Shown here one piece after another: positions 7,682 through 15,400 of a DNA stretch of 64,000 nucleotides (the first letter of the stretch is position 1; each line of letters starts with the position of its first letter). A program made the translations under genes and the position numbers. The DNA is from Bordetella ansorpii. GTDB taxonomy: Bacteria; Pseudomonadota; Gammaproteobacteria; Burkholderiales; Burkholderiaceae_B. The notes beneath the pieces are model-generated. The model ran no database searches. It was not told the DNA's origin and saw only the letters and a list, made by a program, of their open reading frames with translations. The stretch covers positions 1,089,847-1,153,846 of the forward strand of contig NZ_FKBS01000014.1 in NCBI RefSeq assembly GCF_900078315.1, given 5' to 3'.

Positions 7682-9292
7682 GTGTCGACTGAGATTGGGG
7701 CCAATGGCCCCATTTTTTTTGATCTGCAGGACACTGAGGCCTGGCTGGTCAGCGGCATCCATGGCATGGGGGCTATTGTTGATGGGGATGAGCGGCGAAC
7801 TCTTCGAAAAGTGAAGGCTATTGTCGAGCTGCTTTTCTGGGAGTCCTATGTTATCTCCAAGCCCTCGTCCGAGATGCTGCAAGCACTGCGTGAGAAACTG
7901 GCAGCGGAGGTTGGGCCGTTGCTTCAGTTTTTTTGGCATCACCTCGAGACAGATACTCTTGCTCGGGTGTGCTCGGGGATGATGTTGGATCTGGGGTTGA
8001 TTGAGCGAGATCATTCGCTATTGCAGGCAATCCTATTCGAACTCTCTCACACCTATCATGAGCAACTTCCATTCCGGGCGCTTGATGCGGCCCATGCGAC
8101 GTGGAAGTTTTGGGAGACCGAGTCTTCCAGGCCGAATTTTCCGCTCAATCCAAGCTTCAAGGGACATCTGCTTCCCCGTACGCTCGCTGACGAATATGCC
8201 TTAACTCACACTATTTTTTATCTGACGGATTTCGGAAAGAATCCTGAGGCGCTGGGAGCTGGAGCAAGGGCAGTAGAGCAACGGCTCAGATCACTGGTGA
8301 CCGAAGCGTGGGTGTCTGGAAATCTTGATATTCTGGCCGAGCATCTTCTATGTTTGCGATTCATTGGCCAGGGTCAGTCAGGCGATAGCGGCTGGTATTC
8401 TCAGGAGTTGTTTCGTCAACAGATTGACAATCGATACTGGCAGGGGCCCTTGCAGCTCGGTTGCCAACTTTTGTCCGAAGGCTTTGAACGTGAGCAACTA
8501 TTGTTCTTTGAAAACTATCACACGACTCTTCTTGTTCGAGACGTGCTTCTCGGGCAGGTAATCGGGGTAGCGCCATGCATAGTGAAAAGCGCTTCGGCGC
8601 CTAGGAATTTTGTTGCTCCTGCTCTTCGGCCGGGAAACTTTGACAAGCTGCTGCAGCTTCAGTCATTTTCTACGACGATTTTTTGTCAAGAGCTGGCCGA
8701 TCCAGAATCGATTCAATTGAACCTGATGGCCCTGAGCCGTTGGACACGGTCTGGGCAAGGTATCCATCGAGCATCATTGGAGAAATTGAGGCTTCCAATT
8801 GATGCCTTGGCTGGCATCGAGCATGAACCAGAAAAATCCAGTGTCGCCCTTACGGTAGCGCTTGCTCAGGCTTTGAAGTCCTGGTTTGCTGCCCACGCTC
8901 CATCTGAGACGAGAGCCTATGACCAGAAGGGGCTCGAGAAGTCGATGCGCCGGCTGCTGAGTGCACAGCCTGCGGAAGCCAATCTTGAGCTTACGTATGG
9001 TGTCAAGACGGAAGTGGTGTGTATTGTGGCATTGAAGCTTGGCCCTGGAGAAACACCGCCGTTCTGGTCCAATGCGCTGCGTGGCCTTCTGCAACGAGCC
9101 GTTCGGCATCGGGATCTCGTCAACATGACATATTTGCTCTGGGCTGCTGATGTGATGGGCCTCGTTGTTGAGGAAGACATCGCGGCGCGCGGCCTTAACC
9201 TGATCAACTTTTATCTGAGCCAGCCTCCCCAATCGATCTTGCTGCTCAAAGCGGCGAAGATGGGGCAGATGTTACTCACCCAGGAGCATTGA
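7682..9292 (+). CDS. large hypothetical protein (536 aa), possibly DUF6895-like
   Basis: An uninterrupted, mostly helical soluble protein starting at GTG 7682, 5 nt after the preceding stop. No signal peptide or membrane segment is seen. A striking stretch is LADEYALTHTIFYLTDFG near residue 190, which I associate tentatively with DUF6895, an uncharacterised family also seen in natural-product loci; this is memory, not a search. GC is clearly below that of the flanking chromosome, and the genomic position next to a tRNA attachment site suggests acquisition by transfer. Function unknown. Confidence 0.65.
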   Translation: MSTEIGANGPIFFDLQDTEAWLVSGIHGMGAIVDGDERRTLRKVKAIVELLFWESYVISKPSSEMLQALREKLAAEVGPLLQFFWHHLETDTLARVCSGMMLDLGLIERDHSLLQAILFELSHTYHEQLPFRALDAAHATWKFWETESSRPNFPLNPSFKGHLLPRTLADEYALTHTIFYLTDFGKNPEALGAGARAVEQRLRSLVTEAWVSGNLDILAEHLLCLRFIGQGQSGDSGWYSQELFRQQIDNRYWQGPLQLGCQLLSEGFEREQLLFFENYHTTLLVRDVLLGQVIGVAPCIVKSASAPRNFVAPALRPGNFDKLLQLQSFSTTIFCQELADPESIQLNLMALSRWTRSGQGIHRASLEKLRLPIDALAGIEHEPEKSSVALTVALAQALKSWFAAHAPSETRAYDQKGLEKSMRRLLSAQPAEANLELTYGVKTEVVCIVALKLGPGETPPFWSNALRGLLQRAVRHRDLVNMTYLLWAADVMGLVVEEDIAARGLNLINFYLSQPPQSILLLKAAKMGQMLLTQEH

Positions 9293-9373
9293 CGTCGATC
9301 GAACTGGGCCAGGCAAATTGGCTGGCCAATCGATGAGAATGGCTGAGACTTGGTTGTCCGAGTCTTGGGTGCC

Positions 9374-9475
9374 CTACGGCACGCGATTGGCGAGAATGCC
9401 GTGCGCTAGCTCATGCGCAAGCGCTTGGACTCGATGAGGTTGAGCCGCGAGGGATGCTTCTGGTGAGCAACCCAT
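9374..9475 (-). pseudogene. fragment of an HExxH zinc peptidase (ImmA/ArdC type)
   Basis: On the minus strand a 33-codon frame reads RVQALAHELAHGILANRVP and stops. LAHELAH is the zinc-binding HExxH signature of ImmA/IrrE and ArdC-type metallopeptidases, which are common on mobile elements. The rest of such a protein is missing on both sides, so this is at most a remnant. A chance match to so short a motif cannot be excluded. Confidence 0.3.
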
Positions 9476-9486
9476 GCTTCAGAAAC

Positions 9487-9509
9487 AAAAAAGGAGCCTA
9501 AGCTCCTTT
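9487..9509 (-). terminator. rho-independent terminator, probably of the tRNA-Gly locus
   Basis: A perfect 8-bp stem (AAAGGAGC / GCTCCTTT) with a 4-nt loop is followed, on the minus strand, by six or more T residues. It lies about 37 nt downstream of the tRNA 3'-end copy at 9546-9563, in the orientation in which that tRNA would be transcribed. It therefore looks like the native terminator of the tRNA gene, now separated from the tRNA body by the inserted ICE. Confidence 0.7.
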
Positions 9510-9545
9510 ATGGCCCATGAGTCGATGGCGCTTCATGGAAAAATC

Positions 9546-9563
9546 TGGAGCGGGAGACGAGTC
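9546..9563 (-). other. ICE attachment site (attR side), tRNA-Gly 3' end
   Basis: Read on the minus strand the sequence is GACTCGTCTCCCGCTCCA, the 18-nt 3' end (with CCA) of a tRNA-Gly(GCC)-type gene. ICEclc and relatives integrate by recombining an 18-bp tRNA-Gly 3' end; as I recall it, the ICEclc core differs from this at two positions. No tRNA body is present to the right, as expected for the integrase-distal end of such an element. ICE genes begin to the right; chromosomal sequence lies to the left. Confidence 0.7.
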
Positions 9564-9950
9564 ATGCACTAGAGCGCTAAGTCTCTGTTTCCCAATCACT
9601 TTCTCCACTGTGGTGATCAGCGAAGAACTCAATTATAGCCTTGTTTTTCGCCCTCGGCAACAAAGTTCATCCAACCACTTCCACCAGCGTCCAAGGATGA
9701 TCCATCCACCCGTCGTTACGCCTGATGCGTCCAGCTGCTGAGCGGGTTCGCTATCGAACTCCAACTTGCGACGATCATGACTTGCGCTCGCTCCGCAGGC
9801 AGCGCGGGGTGGTGTCGCGTGGACTACCTGGCACCTGGACGGCTGTAGGACACAACCGCCGGCATCGGAACACCGCAAGTACTCATCTTTACATCGCTGC
9901 GGCTAACTTCGCCGGAGCGCAACGCGGCGCCAGTGTAGTGGCAGCCAGCC
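9564..9950. other. ICE end, no gene recognised
   Basis: This stretch between the attachment site and the DUF305 gene holds only short frames without family features or convincing ribosome binding sites. I see no complete tRNA and no integrase. In ICEs of this family the integrase lies at the opposite end, outside this window. Confidence 0.5.
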
Positions 9951-10451
9951 TCAACGAAGGCGTGCAGCAATCCGGTTCATCTGCTCGATCTCCGCGCGCT
10001 GGCCATCGGAAATCGCTTGGCATAGGTTGACGAGTTCCGGATCTGAGAGCTGCGCCTCGCGGCACATGAGGATCGCTCCCGAATGGTGCGGGACCATAGA
10101 CGCGATGAACTGTCGATCGCCGATTCCGGTTTGAGCACGGGTAGCGGCAAAAGAACCGAGTGTGAGAACGGCAAACAAGCCGTACAGCACGAGATTGAGC
10201 CGCCGGTTTGGAAACATGCCGGGCATTGTCGCTAGCATGAAGATGCCCATTGGCGCCCACATAGTGACCGCCATGTAGAGCATGTTGAGATTGTTTCTGA
10301 AGTCCCTGGCGCCGTCGATCATGCTGAACATTACGAAGTACATGACGACGAGGCCCAACACCATGTTCACCCAGAACTTGGCGTATGGTCGGCCGTGCTT
10401 ACCCATCTGACCGGATGTGTGATGTTGATGTTCATGGGAATGTTCAGCCAT
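9951..10451 (-). CDS. DUF305 membrane-anchored protein
   Basis: A 166-aa protein with a histidine-rich N-terminus (MAEHSHEHQHHTS), three predicted membrane helices (roughly residues 28-45, 58-80 and 85-103) and a C-terminal DUF305 domain with the signature MVPHHSGAILMCREA. DUF305 proteins are periplasmic or membrane proteins often found beside copper and other metal-resistance genes. The N-terminal histidines and the HHSGAI motif suggest metal binding. It is the first gene inside the ICE end and stands alone, on the minus strand. Confidence 0.8.
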   Translation of the reverse strand: MAEHSHEHQHHTSGQMGKHGRPYAKFWVNMVLGLVVMYFVMFSMIDGARDFRNNLNMLYMAVTMWAPMGIFMLATMPGMFPNRRLNLVLYGLFAVLTLGSFAATRAQTGIGDRQFIASMVPHHSGAILMCREAQLSDPELVNLCQAISDGQRAEIEQMNRIAARLR

Positions 10452-10901
10452 CTCCGTCTCCTATGTGCTGGGGCAACCTGGCAGGGTCACTGGTACTGCG
10501 GCAGATACTTTGTCGATATATCAGCATGTGGAGCGATGCATCACTAACCGCTGATTTCCAGTCCCCAACTGGACGTAGGGGCGTCGAACGCTTCAACTCG
10601 CTGGTCTTGAACCGTCTGGATATCAGACCATACCAAATCGGTCTTGATGGGCTTTGCGCCACCTATGACGCTGGTACCGTGAGCGCCAATATCGAGCTTG
10701 CGTCCTCATCGCTCGATGGGCCGGCAACTGATCGATTCTTGCATATCAAGCAAGACAAGGCCACCTGCGGCGGACGCCAATGGCCTCCTCCGCCTTCGCT
10801 TAGGGCATCGCCTCAAGCGTCCGTCGCAGGCCATAACGACACAACAGCCCTTGGGCAAGAAAGGAGCCGGTGATGTAGCGCACCCGAAAGGAGACGAAGA
10901 C
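10452..10901. other. 450-bp gap, nothing recognised
   Basis: Open frames exist on both strands but none has a good start signal, plausible codon use or a recognisable motif. It probably contains the promoters for the DUF305 gene (minus) and the 248-aa protein (plus). A GAAAGGAGA element at its right end is the SD of the latter. Confidence 0.4.
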
Positions 10902-11648
10902 ATGCACAAGGACATTTCAACATCAAAGGTGTTCTATCGTCCCATCGAGGCGGCCATCCGATGGGCTGGGTTGCTGCGGTATCTCCCGATGATCCTGGCC
11001 ACGATCGCGTCACCGCGTGTCCTGCCTCGGTCGCTGAACTGCCCTCGATGGAATGAGTGCCCGCTGCACTCGGAACGTATCTATGACGGCATCCTCAACG
11101 GAGAGCTGCCCTACGGCAAGAACGGGATCACGCTCAATGATCCGAACCTGCTCAATTCTCTGGATCTGACTGTTCGCCATGTCGATCTAAAACGCTGGAT
11201 GCGCACCCACTATCCCGAGCACCGGCCAGGATTTCTGTTCAGCCGTGGCGAACGCATGGCGCATCCTTTCATCACCATGGAAACAGGACAGGCGATCCTC
11301 GTGGAGCGGCTGGCCCTTCAGGCCGCGCTTGAACAAGCCCGACGTGAGATGCGAGAACTGCAGGAGCAGCACGACACGCTACTCAAGCAATCCTCGGTGC
11401 TGTTGGCATCCAAGCAATGCGAGATCAGCGAACGGGCGGAAACGACCTATCTCAACATCATTGGAGGGATGTTGACGCTGATGCTGAGCCAGTCGCCTTC
11501 AGGCGTGCCCTATTCCAGCTTCAAAACGCAGGAGGCCCTTGTCTCTGCATTGGTCGCCCACTACGGCGGCACCATGGGCATCACTGAGCGCACCTTAAAC
11601 GGAAAGTTCGCCAACGCTAAGAGGTACGTTCGTAGCGCAAGCGCATGA
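10902..11648 (+). CDS. ICE-end hypothetical protein with coiled coil (248 aa)
   Basis: The protein has no signal peptide. The first 130 residues hold a DNA-related-looking segment (LKRWMRTHYPEHRPGFLF), residues 135-180 form a probable coiled coil (EQARREMRELQEQHDTLLK), and the C-terminal third (TYLNIIGGMLTLML..YSSFKTQEALVSALVAH..ITERTLNGKFANAKR) is a module I have seen at the end of regulatory proteins of mobile elements. An SD (AAAGGAGA) precedes the ATG at 10902. Its place between the ICE end and the alpA-parA operon fits a regulator of transfer or excision. Precise function unknown. Confidence 0.65.
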   Translation: MHKDISTSKVFYRPIEAAIRWAGLLRYLPMILATIASPRVLPRSLNCPRWNECPLHSERIYDGILNGELPYGKNGITLNDPNLLNSLDLTVRHVDLKRWMRTHYPEHRPGFLFSRGERMAHPFITMETGQAILVERLALQAALEQARREMRELQEQHDTLLKQSSVLLASKQCEISERAETTYLNIIGGMLTLMLSQSPSGVPYSSFKTQEALVSALVAHYGGTMGITERTLNGKFANAKRYVRSASA

Positions 11649-11664
11649 GGTTATCCAGCTTGTA

Positions 11665-11683
11665 TGTGCAATCGCGGAGATTG
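11665..11683. promoter_or_regulatory. inverted repeat upstream of alpA-parA operon
   Basis: TGCAATC and GATTGCA form a 7-bp perfect inverted repeat with a 5-nt spacer, and a further half-site (TTGCAAT) follows at about 11685. It lies roughly 85-100 bp before the AlpA start codon and is a good operator candidate for the maintenance operon, possibly autoregulatory. Confidence 0.5.
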
Positions 11684-11766
11684 CATTTGCAATGTCTTTC
11701 CGCAGCCAGGTCTATTGAATAGAGGTCACGCCAACAAACGCCACCGAGCGTTCAGGAGTGACCGCC

Positions 11767-11979
11767 ATGTCGCAGACCCCTGTACTCCCGCCGAACGAGC
11801 GCCGCATCCTGCGGCTCGATGAAGTCGAAGCGAAGTCCGGCTTCAAACGCGCCCACATCTACAACCTGATGAAGAAGCGCCAGTTCCCTCAGGCGCTGCG
11901 CCTGGGCGTGCGCGCTGTCGGCTGGGATTCGATCGAAATCGACCAGTGGATCGCCGAGCGCCTCAACCACCGGACCTGA
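11767..11979 (+). CDS. alpA: AlpA-family DNA-binding regulator
   Basis: A 70-aa single-domain excisionase/AlpA protein: RILRLDEVEAKSGFKRAHIYNLMKKRQFPQALRL is the winged-helix signature in which the recognition helix contains IYNLM, followed by RAVGWDSIEIDQWI. I start at the ATG at 11767, which has AGGAG 8 nt upstream, rather than at GTG 11758. AlpA-like proteins on ICEs and prophages act as directionality factors or transcription activators. It opens the alpA-parA-parB-rep gene run. Confidence 0.85.
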   Translation: MSQTPVLPPNERRILRLDEVEAKSGFKRAHIYNLMKKRQFPQALRLGVRAVGWDSIEIDQWIAERLNHRT

Positions 11980-12021
11980 CCCGCTCTCCCGCGGACTTCC
12001 CATTCCCAGCCGGAGAGCGCC

Positions 12022-12897
12022 ATGCAGGTCGTGTCCATCATTTCAACGAAGGGCGGCGTCGGCAAGACCACGACGGCCGCCAACCTGGGCGGGCTCGCCG
12101 CGGACGCGGGCCTGCGCGTGCTGCTGCTCGATCTCGACGTGCAGCCCACCTTGTCCTCCTACTACGAACTGACCCAGCGCGCGCCGGGCGGCATCTATGA
12201 GCTGTTGGCCTTCAACGAGCGCGACCTTGGCCAGCTCGTGTCCCGCACGATCATCGCGGGCCTGGACCTGGTGCTGTCCGACGACCACCGGGGCGAGCTG
12301 AACACGTTGTTGCTGCATGCGCCGGATGGCCGCCTGCGGTTGCGGCATCTGCTGCCAGCACTTGCTCCCCTCTACGACCTGGTGCTGATCGACACCCAGG
12401 GCGCGCGTTCCGTGCTGCTGGAGATGGCGGTGCTCGCCTCCGATCTCGCGCTGTCGCCCGTCACGCCGGAGATCCTCGCGGCACGCGAGCTGCGGCGCGG
12501 CACCATGCAGTTGCTCGAAGACATTGCGCCGTACCGGCACCTGGGCATCGAACCGCCGCCGCTGCACTTGCTCATCAACCGCGTCCACCCGGTGTCCGCC
12601 AACGCACGGCTGATCCAGCAGGCCTTGCGCGACCTGTTCCAGGACAGCGCCGGCATCCGCGTGCTCGCCACCGACGTGCCGGCCATAGAAGCGTATCCAC
12701 GTGCCGCAACGCGCGGCCTGCCGGTGCATCGGGTCGAGCACCGCCAGCCGCCCGGCAGAGTCGCCCCTGCCGCGCTCGACACGATGCGCGCGCTCGCCAG
12801 CGAGTTGTTCCCGCAATGGCAGGACCGACTGGCTCAAGTATCCGGCCGCCCGCAGCGACCTCTTGATCCTGGGAGGCCCCATGGCGAACGCACATGA
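12022..12897 (+). CDS. parA: ParA-family partition ATPase
   Basis: This 291-aa protein begins with the deviant Walker A box STKGGVGKTTTAANLGG, followed by LLDLDVQPTLSSYYEL (A' box) and LVLIDTQGA (Walker B). It is the SPI-7/PAGI-2 ICE type. ParA proteins of these elements help to maintain the excised circle during host division. The gene overlaps the next one (start 12881), and ParB follows. The C-terminus beyond about residue 250 is proline/arginine-rich and less conserved. Confidence 0.9.
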   Translation: MQVVSIISTKGGVGKTTTAANLGGLAADAGLRVLLLDLDVQPTLSSYYELTQRAPGGIYELLAFNERDLGQLVSRTIIAGLDLVLSDDHRGELNTLLLHAPDGRLRLRHLLPALAPLYDLVLIDTQGARSVLLEMAVLASDLALSPVTPEILAARELRRGTMQLLEDIAPYRHLGIEPPPLHLLINRVHPVSANARLIQQALRDLFQDSAGIRVLATDVPAIEAYPRAATRGLPVHRVEHRQPPGRVAPAALDTMRALASELFPQWQDRLAQVSGRPQRPLDPGRPHGERT

Positions 12898-13150
12898 GCT
12901 GGCCCGCGGCCACAAGCGGCTGCGCGCCCTGATCGAGTTCGCGGTCGGTGAGGGCTGGCACGTCAAGCGCACGCCGGGCGGGCACCTCAAGTTCACCAAG
13001 GCCGGCTGCGCGGCGATCTACACGAGTTCGACAGCGAGTGACCACCGGGCCGAATTGAACGCCCGTGCGCAGATCCGCCGCGCCGAGCGAGAGGCCCGCA
13101 TGGCGCCGGCCGGCGGTCGTGGGGACTGCGAGGGGTGCGGCCATGGCTGA
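12881..13150 (+). CDS. HicA-like small protein
   Basis: An 89-aa protein with the HicA core: a tryptophan-containing helix GEGWHVKRTPGGHLKFTKAG, in which GGH corresponds to the catalytic-histidine motif of the HicA mRNA interferase fold. No HicB antitoxin gene is adjacent, so it may not be a toxin in this ICE family but a co-opted nucleic-acid-binding protein in the parA-parB operon. It starts inside the parA end and its stop overlaps the parB start, indicating translational coupling. Confidence 0.65.
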   Translation: MANAHELARGHKRLRALIEFAVGEGWHVKRTPGGHLKFTKAGCAAIYTSSTASDHRAELNARAQIRRAEREARMAPAGGRGDCEGCGHG

Positions 13151-14822
13151 CATGACCTCGCAGGACATGGCAGGCAAGCTGCTCGCGGCCGGCTTCGAGC
13201 GCAGCGGCCCAGCGGCTACGGCCTTGAGCGACCCGATCGCGGACACGCCCATGGTCGTGACGCTGGACCAGTTGCGGCCCTACGACCATGACCCGCGCAT
13301 GAAGCGCAACCCGGCTTACGAGGAAATCAAGGCATCCATCCGCGAGCGCGGCCTGGACGCGGCGCCGGCCATCACGCGCAGGCCCGGCGAGGACCACTAC
13401 ATCATCCGCAACGGCGGCAACACGCGACTGGCGATCCTGCGCGAACTCTGGTCGGAGACCAAGGAAGAACGCTTCTTCCGCATATCGTGCCTGTTCCGAC
13501 CATGGCCGGAGCGCGGTGAAATCGTCGCGCTGACCGGGCATCTTGCCGAGAACGAACTGCGCGGCGGCCTCACGTTCATCGAGCGCGCGCTCGGCGTCGA
13601 GAAAGCACGGGAGTTCTACGAGCAGGAGAGCGGCGCCGCCCTGAGCCAGTCGGAACTGGCCCGCCGCCTGGCGGCCGATGGCTTCCCCGTCCAGCGGTCG
13701 CACATCACCCGCATGGCCGACGCGGTGCGCTACCTGCTGCCCGCCATTCCCACTGTGCTCTATGGCGGCCTGGGGCGCCACCAGGTCGAGCGGCTGTCGG
13801 TCATGCGCACGGCCTGCAAACGCACCTGGGAGCACTACGCCAAGGACCGTTCGCTGCCGCTGGACTTCGACAGTTTCTTTCAGGAGGTGCTGGCGCAGTT
13901 CGACACGCAGGGCGACGAGTTCGCGCCGCAGCGCGTGCAAGACGAGCTGATCGGCCAGATGTCCGAGCTGCTGGGCATCGGCTACGACGTGCTGGCGCTG
14001 GACCTGACCGAATCGGAAAGCCGCCACCGGGCGCTGGTCAGTGACCCGACGCCACCTGCGGCGCAGCCGGCGTTGCCTTCGCCCACCGCCGGCACGCCGA
14101 CTCCGCCGGGCGCAGCATCGTCCATCGCCACGCCTGCAGCGGCGGCCGGTCCTCCACCCGCCAGCCCTCCGGCGTCCGAGCCCACCTTGCGCCACGACGA
14201 CACGGCGGTTGGCGAAGCGGCCACGGGAAGCCAGCCGGCCGCACCGGGCGATCTGCTTCGCGAGCACATCGTCTCGCCAGCACCGACGACAGAACGGCTC
14301 CAATCGATCCAGCGCATGGTCGCCGACCAGTTGGGCGATGCGCTGCCGCCCGACTTCTCGGCGAGCGTGCTGCAGTCCATCCCGGTGCAAGCCGGCGGAC
14401 TCTATCCGATCTCCGACGTCTGGTACATCGACGCCGGCCTGGACACGCCCGATCGGCTGCGCATCCACATCGCGCAGTTCGCGCGCGAGATCGCCGGGGA
14501 GGCAGGCCTGGACGAGTGCATCGAGGATCGCGCCGATGGCATCGGGTTTGCGTGCCGCGCCCGCGGCCAAGCCCCGTCGCCGCTCGGCCGCGCGGTGCTG
14601 ACGCTGCTCACTTCCCTGACGGGTCAGCCCGTCGCCGAAGCGGGCCTGGACGGCGCGCAGCTCGCCGCCGACCTGCCGACCCTGTTGCACGGCCAGAGCC
14701 AAGGCCATGGCAGCGGCGCAAGGCGCTTGAGCGACACGGCGTTGGTCAAGCTCTTTCGGCTGCTGCGCCTCGCCCGGCGTCTGCTGGACCTGGAAGCCGG
14801 CACCACGGCGCCCGGGACGTGA
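13143..14822 (+). CDS. parB: ParB-family partition protein (ICE type)
   Basis: A 559-aa protein. The ParB/sulfiredoxin-like N-terminal domain appears as LDQLRPYDHDPRMKRNPAYEEIKASIRERG, with IIRNGGNTRLAILREL in place of the usual GERRxRA box. A helix-turn-helix follows (SQSELARRLAADGFPVQRSHITRM). The middle (about residues 300-390) is a proline/alanine-rich linker, and the C-terminal part is ICE-specific. It is larger than plasmid ParB. With ParA it should support segregation of the excised or replicating ICE; a parS-like site was not identified. Confidence 0.85.
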   Translation: MADMTSQDMAGKLLAAGFERSGPAATALSDPIADTPMVVTLDQLRPYDHDPRMKRNPAYEEIKASIRERGLDAAPAITRRPGEDHYIIRNGGNTRLAILRELWSETKEERFFRISCLFRPWPERGEIVALTGHLAENELRGGLTFIERALGVEKAREFYEQESGAALSQSELARRLAADGFPVQRSHITRMADAVRYLLPAIPTVLYGGLGRHQVERLSVMRTACKRTWEHYAKDRSLPLDFDSFFQEVLAQFDTQGDEFAPQRVQDELIGQMSELLGIGYDVLALDLTESESRHRALVSDPTPPAAQPALPSPTAGTPTPPGAASSIATPAAAAGPPPASPPASEPTLRHDDTAVGEAATGSQPAAPGDLLREHIVSPAPTTERLQSIQRMVADQLGDALPPDFSASVLQSIPVQAGGLYPISDVWYIDAGLDTPDRLRIHIAQFAREIAGEAGLDECIEDRADGIGFACRARGQAPSPLGRAVLTLLTSLTGQPVAEAGLDGAQLAADLPTLLHGQSQGHGSGARRLSDTALVKLFRLLRLARRLLDLEAGTTAPGT

Positions 14823-14836
14823 GCGAGGGAGGCCGC

Positions 14837-15397
14837 ATGTCCACATCGCATCCGCTCAACCAGGCCGTGATTGCCCAGGCGCTGTATGACCTTCGCAACG
14901 GCCAACTGCGCCGCTGCAAGGCCATGGGCTTCGGCGAGGCCGAGCTGGATGCGCTCAAGCACCCCGCGCTGATCAGCGTGCTGGCCAACGCCAGCGTCTC
15001 GTGGTGCTCGGTCACGGTCAACCGCGAAGTGCTGCAGCGCCTGCTCAACCAGGCACAGGACGTGGAGAAGGAAATCGCCACGGTCGATCGCATGCTGCGG
15101 CTGGGGGCCAGCACGGAGATGGTCAGCCGCTTCTATGGCCTGACCCATCAGGAAGTCGCCCTGCGGCGGGAGATCCTCGGCCTGCCCAAGCGCAAGGGGC
15201 GCCACCCCGTCCTGGACGAGACCCAGGACACCGAACTGTGGCGGCAATGGAAAGCCGTGACCAGCAGCAGGAACGTCGATCTGGAGGACGAGACCTCGAT
15301 TCTCGATGCGGCCATGGACCTGGCCGAGGGCATGTCGCTGCCGCTCTCGGTGGTCTGGGCCGCGATCAGGAACTGGGTCGATCAGGGATTGGGCTAG
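14837..15397 (+). CDS. DUF2857-domain protein
   Basis: A 186-aa protein matching DUF2857 in form: a central segment (VSRFYGLTHQEVALRREILGLPKRKGRHP) looks like a sigma-4/HTH unit, and the C-terminal helices include LDAAMDLAEGMSLPLSVVWAAI. Members occur in the replication/maintenance block of SPI-7- and PAGI-2-type ICEs, usually between parB and the STY4528-type gene as here, and some related proteins in other elements act as transcription regulators. SD GGGAGG is 6 nt upstream. Confidence 0.8.
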   Translation: MSTSHPLNQAVIAQALYDLRNGQLRRCKAMGFGEAELDALKHPALISVLANASVSWCSVTVNREVLQRLLNQAQDVEKEIATVDRMLRLGASTEMVSRFYGLTHQEVALRREILGLPKRKGRHPVLDETQDTELWRQWKAVTSSRNVDLEDETSILDAAMDLAEGMSLPLSVVWAAIRNWVDQGLG

Positions 15398-15400
15398 GCC

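Noticed and set aside
9546..9640. A complete tRNA gene to the right of the tRNA 3'-end copy
   Set aside because: The sequence beyond 9563 cannot be folded into D, anticodon and T arms. Only the 18-bp end is present.
9633..9878. An 81-aa minus-strand frame near the ICE end
   Set aside because: No start signal, no motif and no consistent codon bias; likely chance.
10385..10873. A 162-aa plus-strand frame overlapping the DUF305 start
   Set aside because: It runs through the DUF305 promoter region with no SD and no family features.
12881..13150. A functional HicAB toxin-antitoxin system
   Set aside because: Only a HicA-like protein is present. The adjacent gene is a ParB, not HicB, so a toxin-antitoxin role is unsupported.
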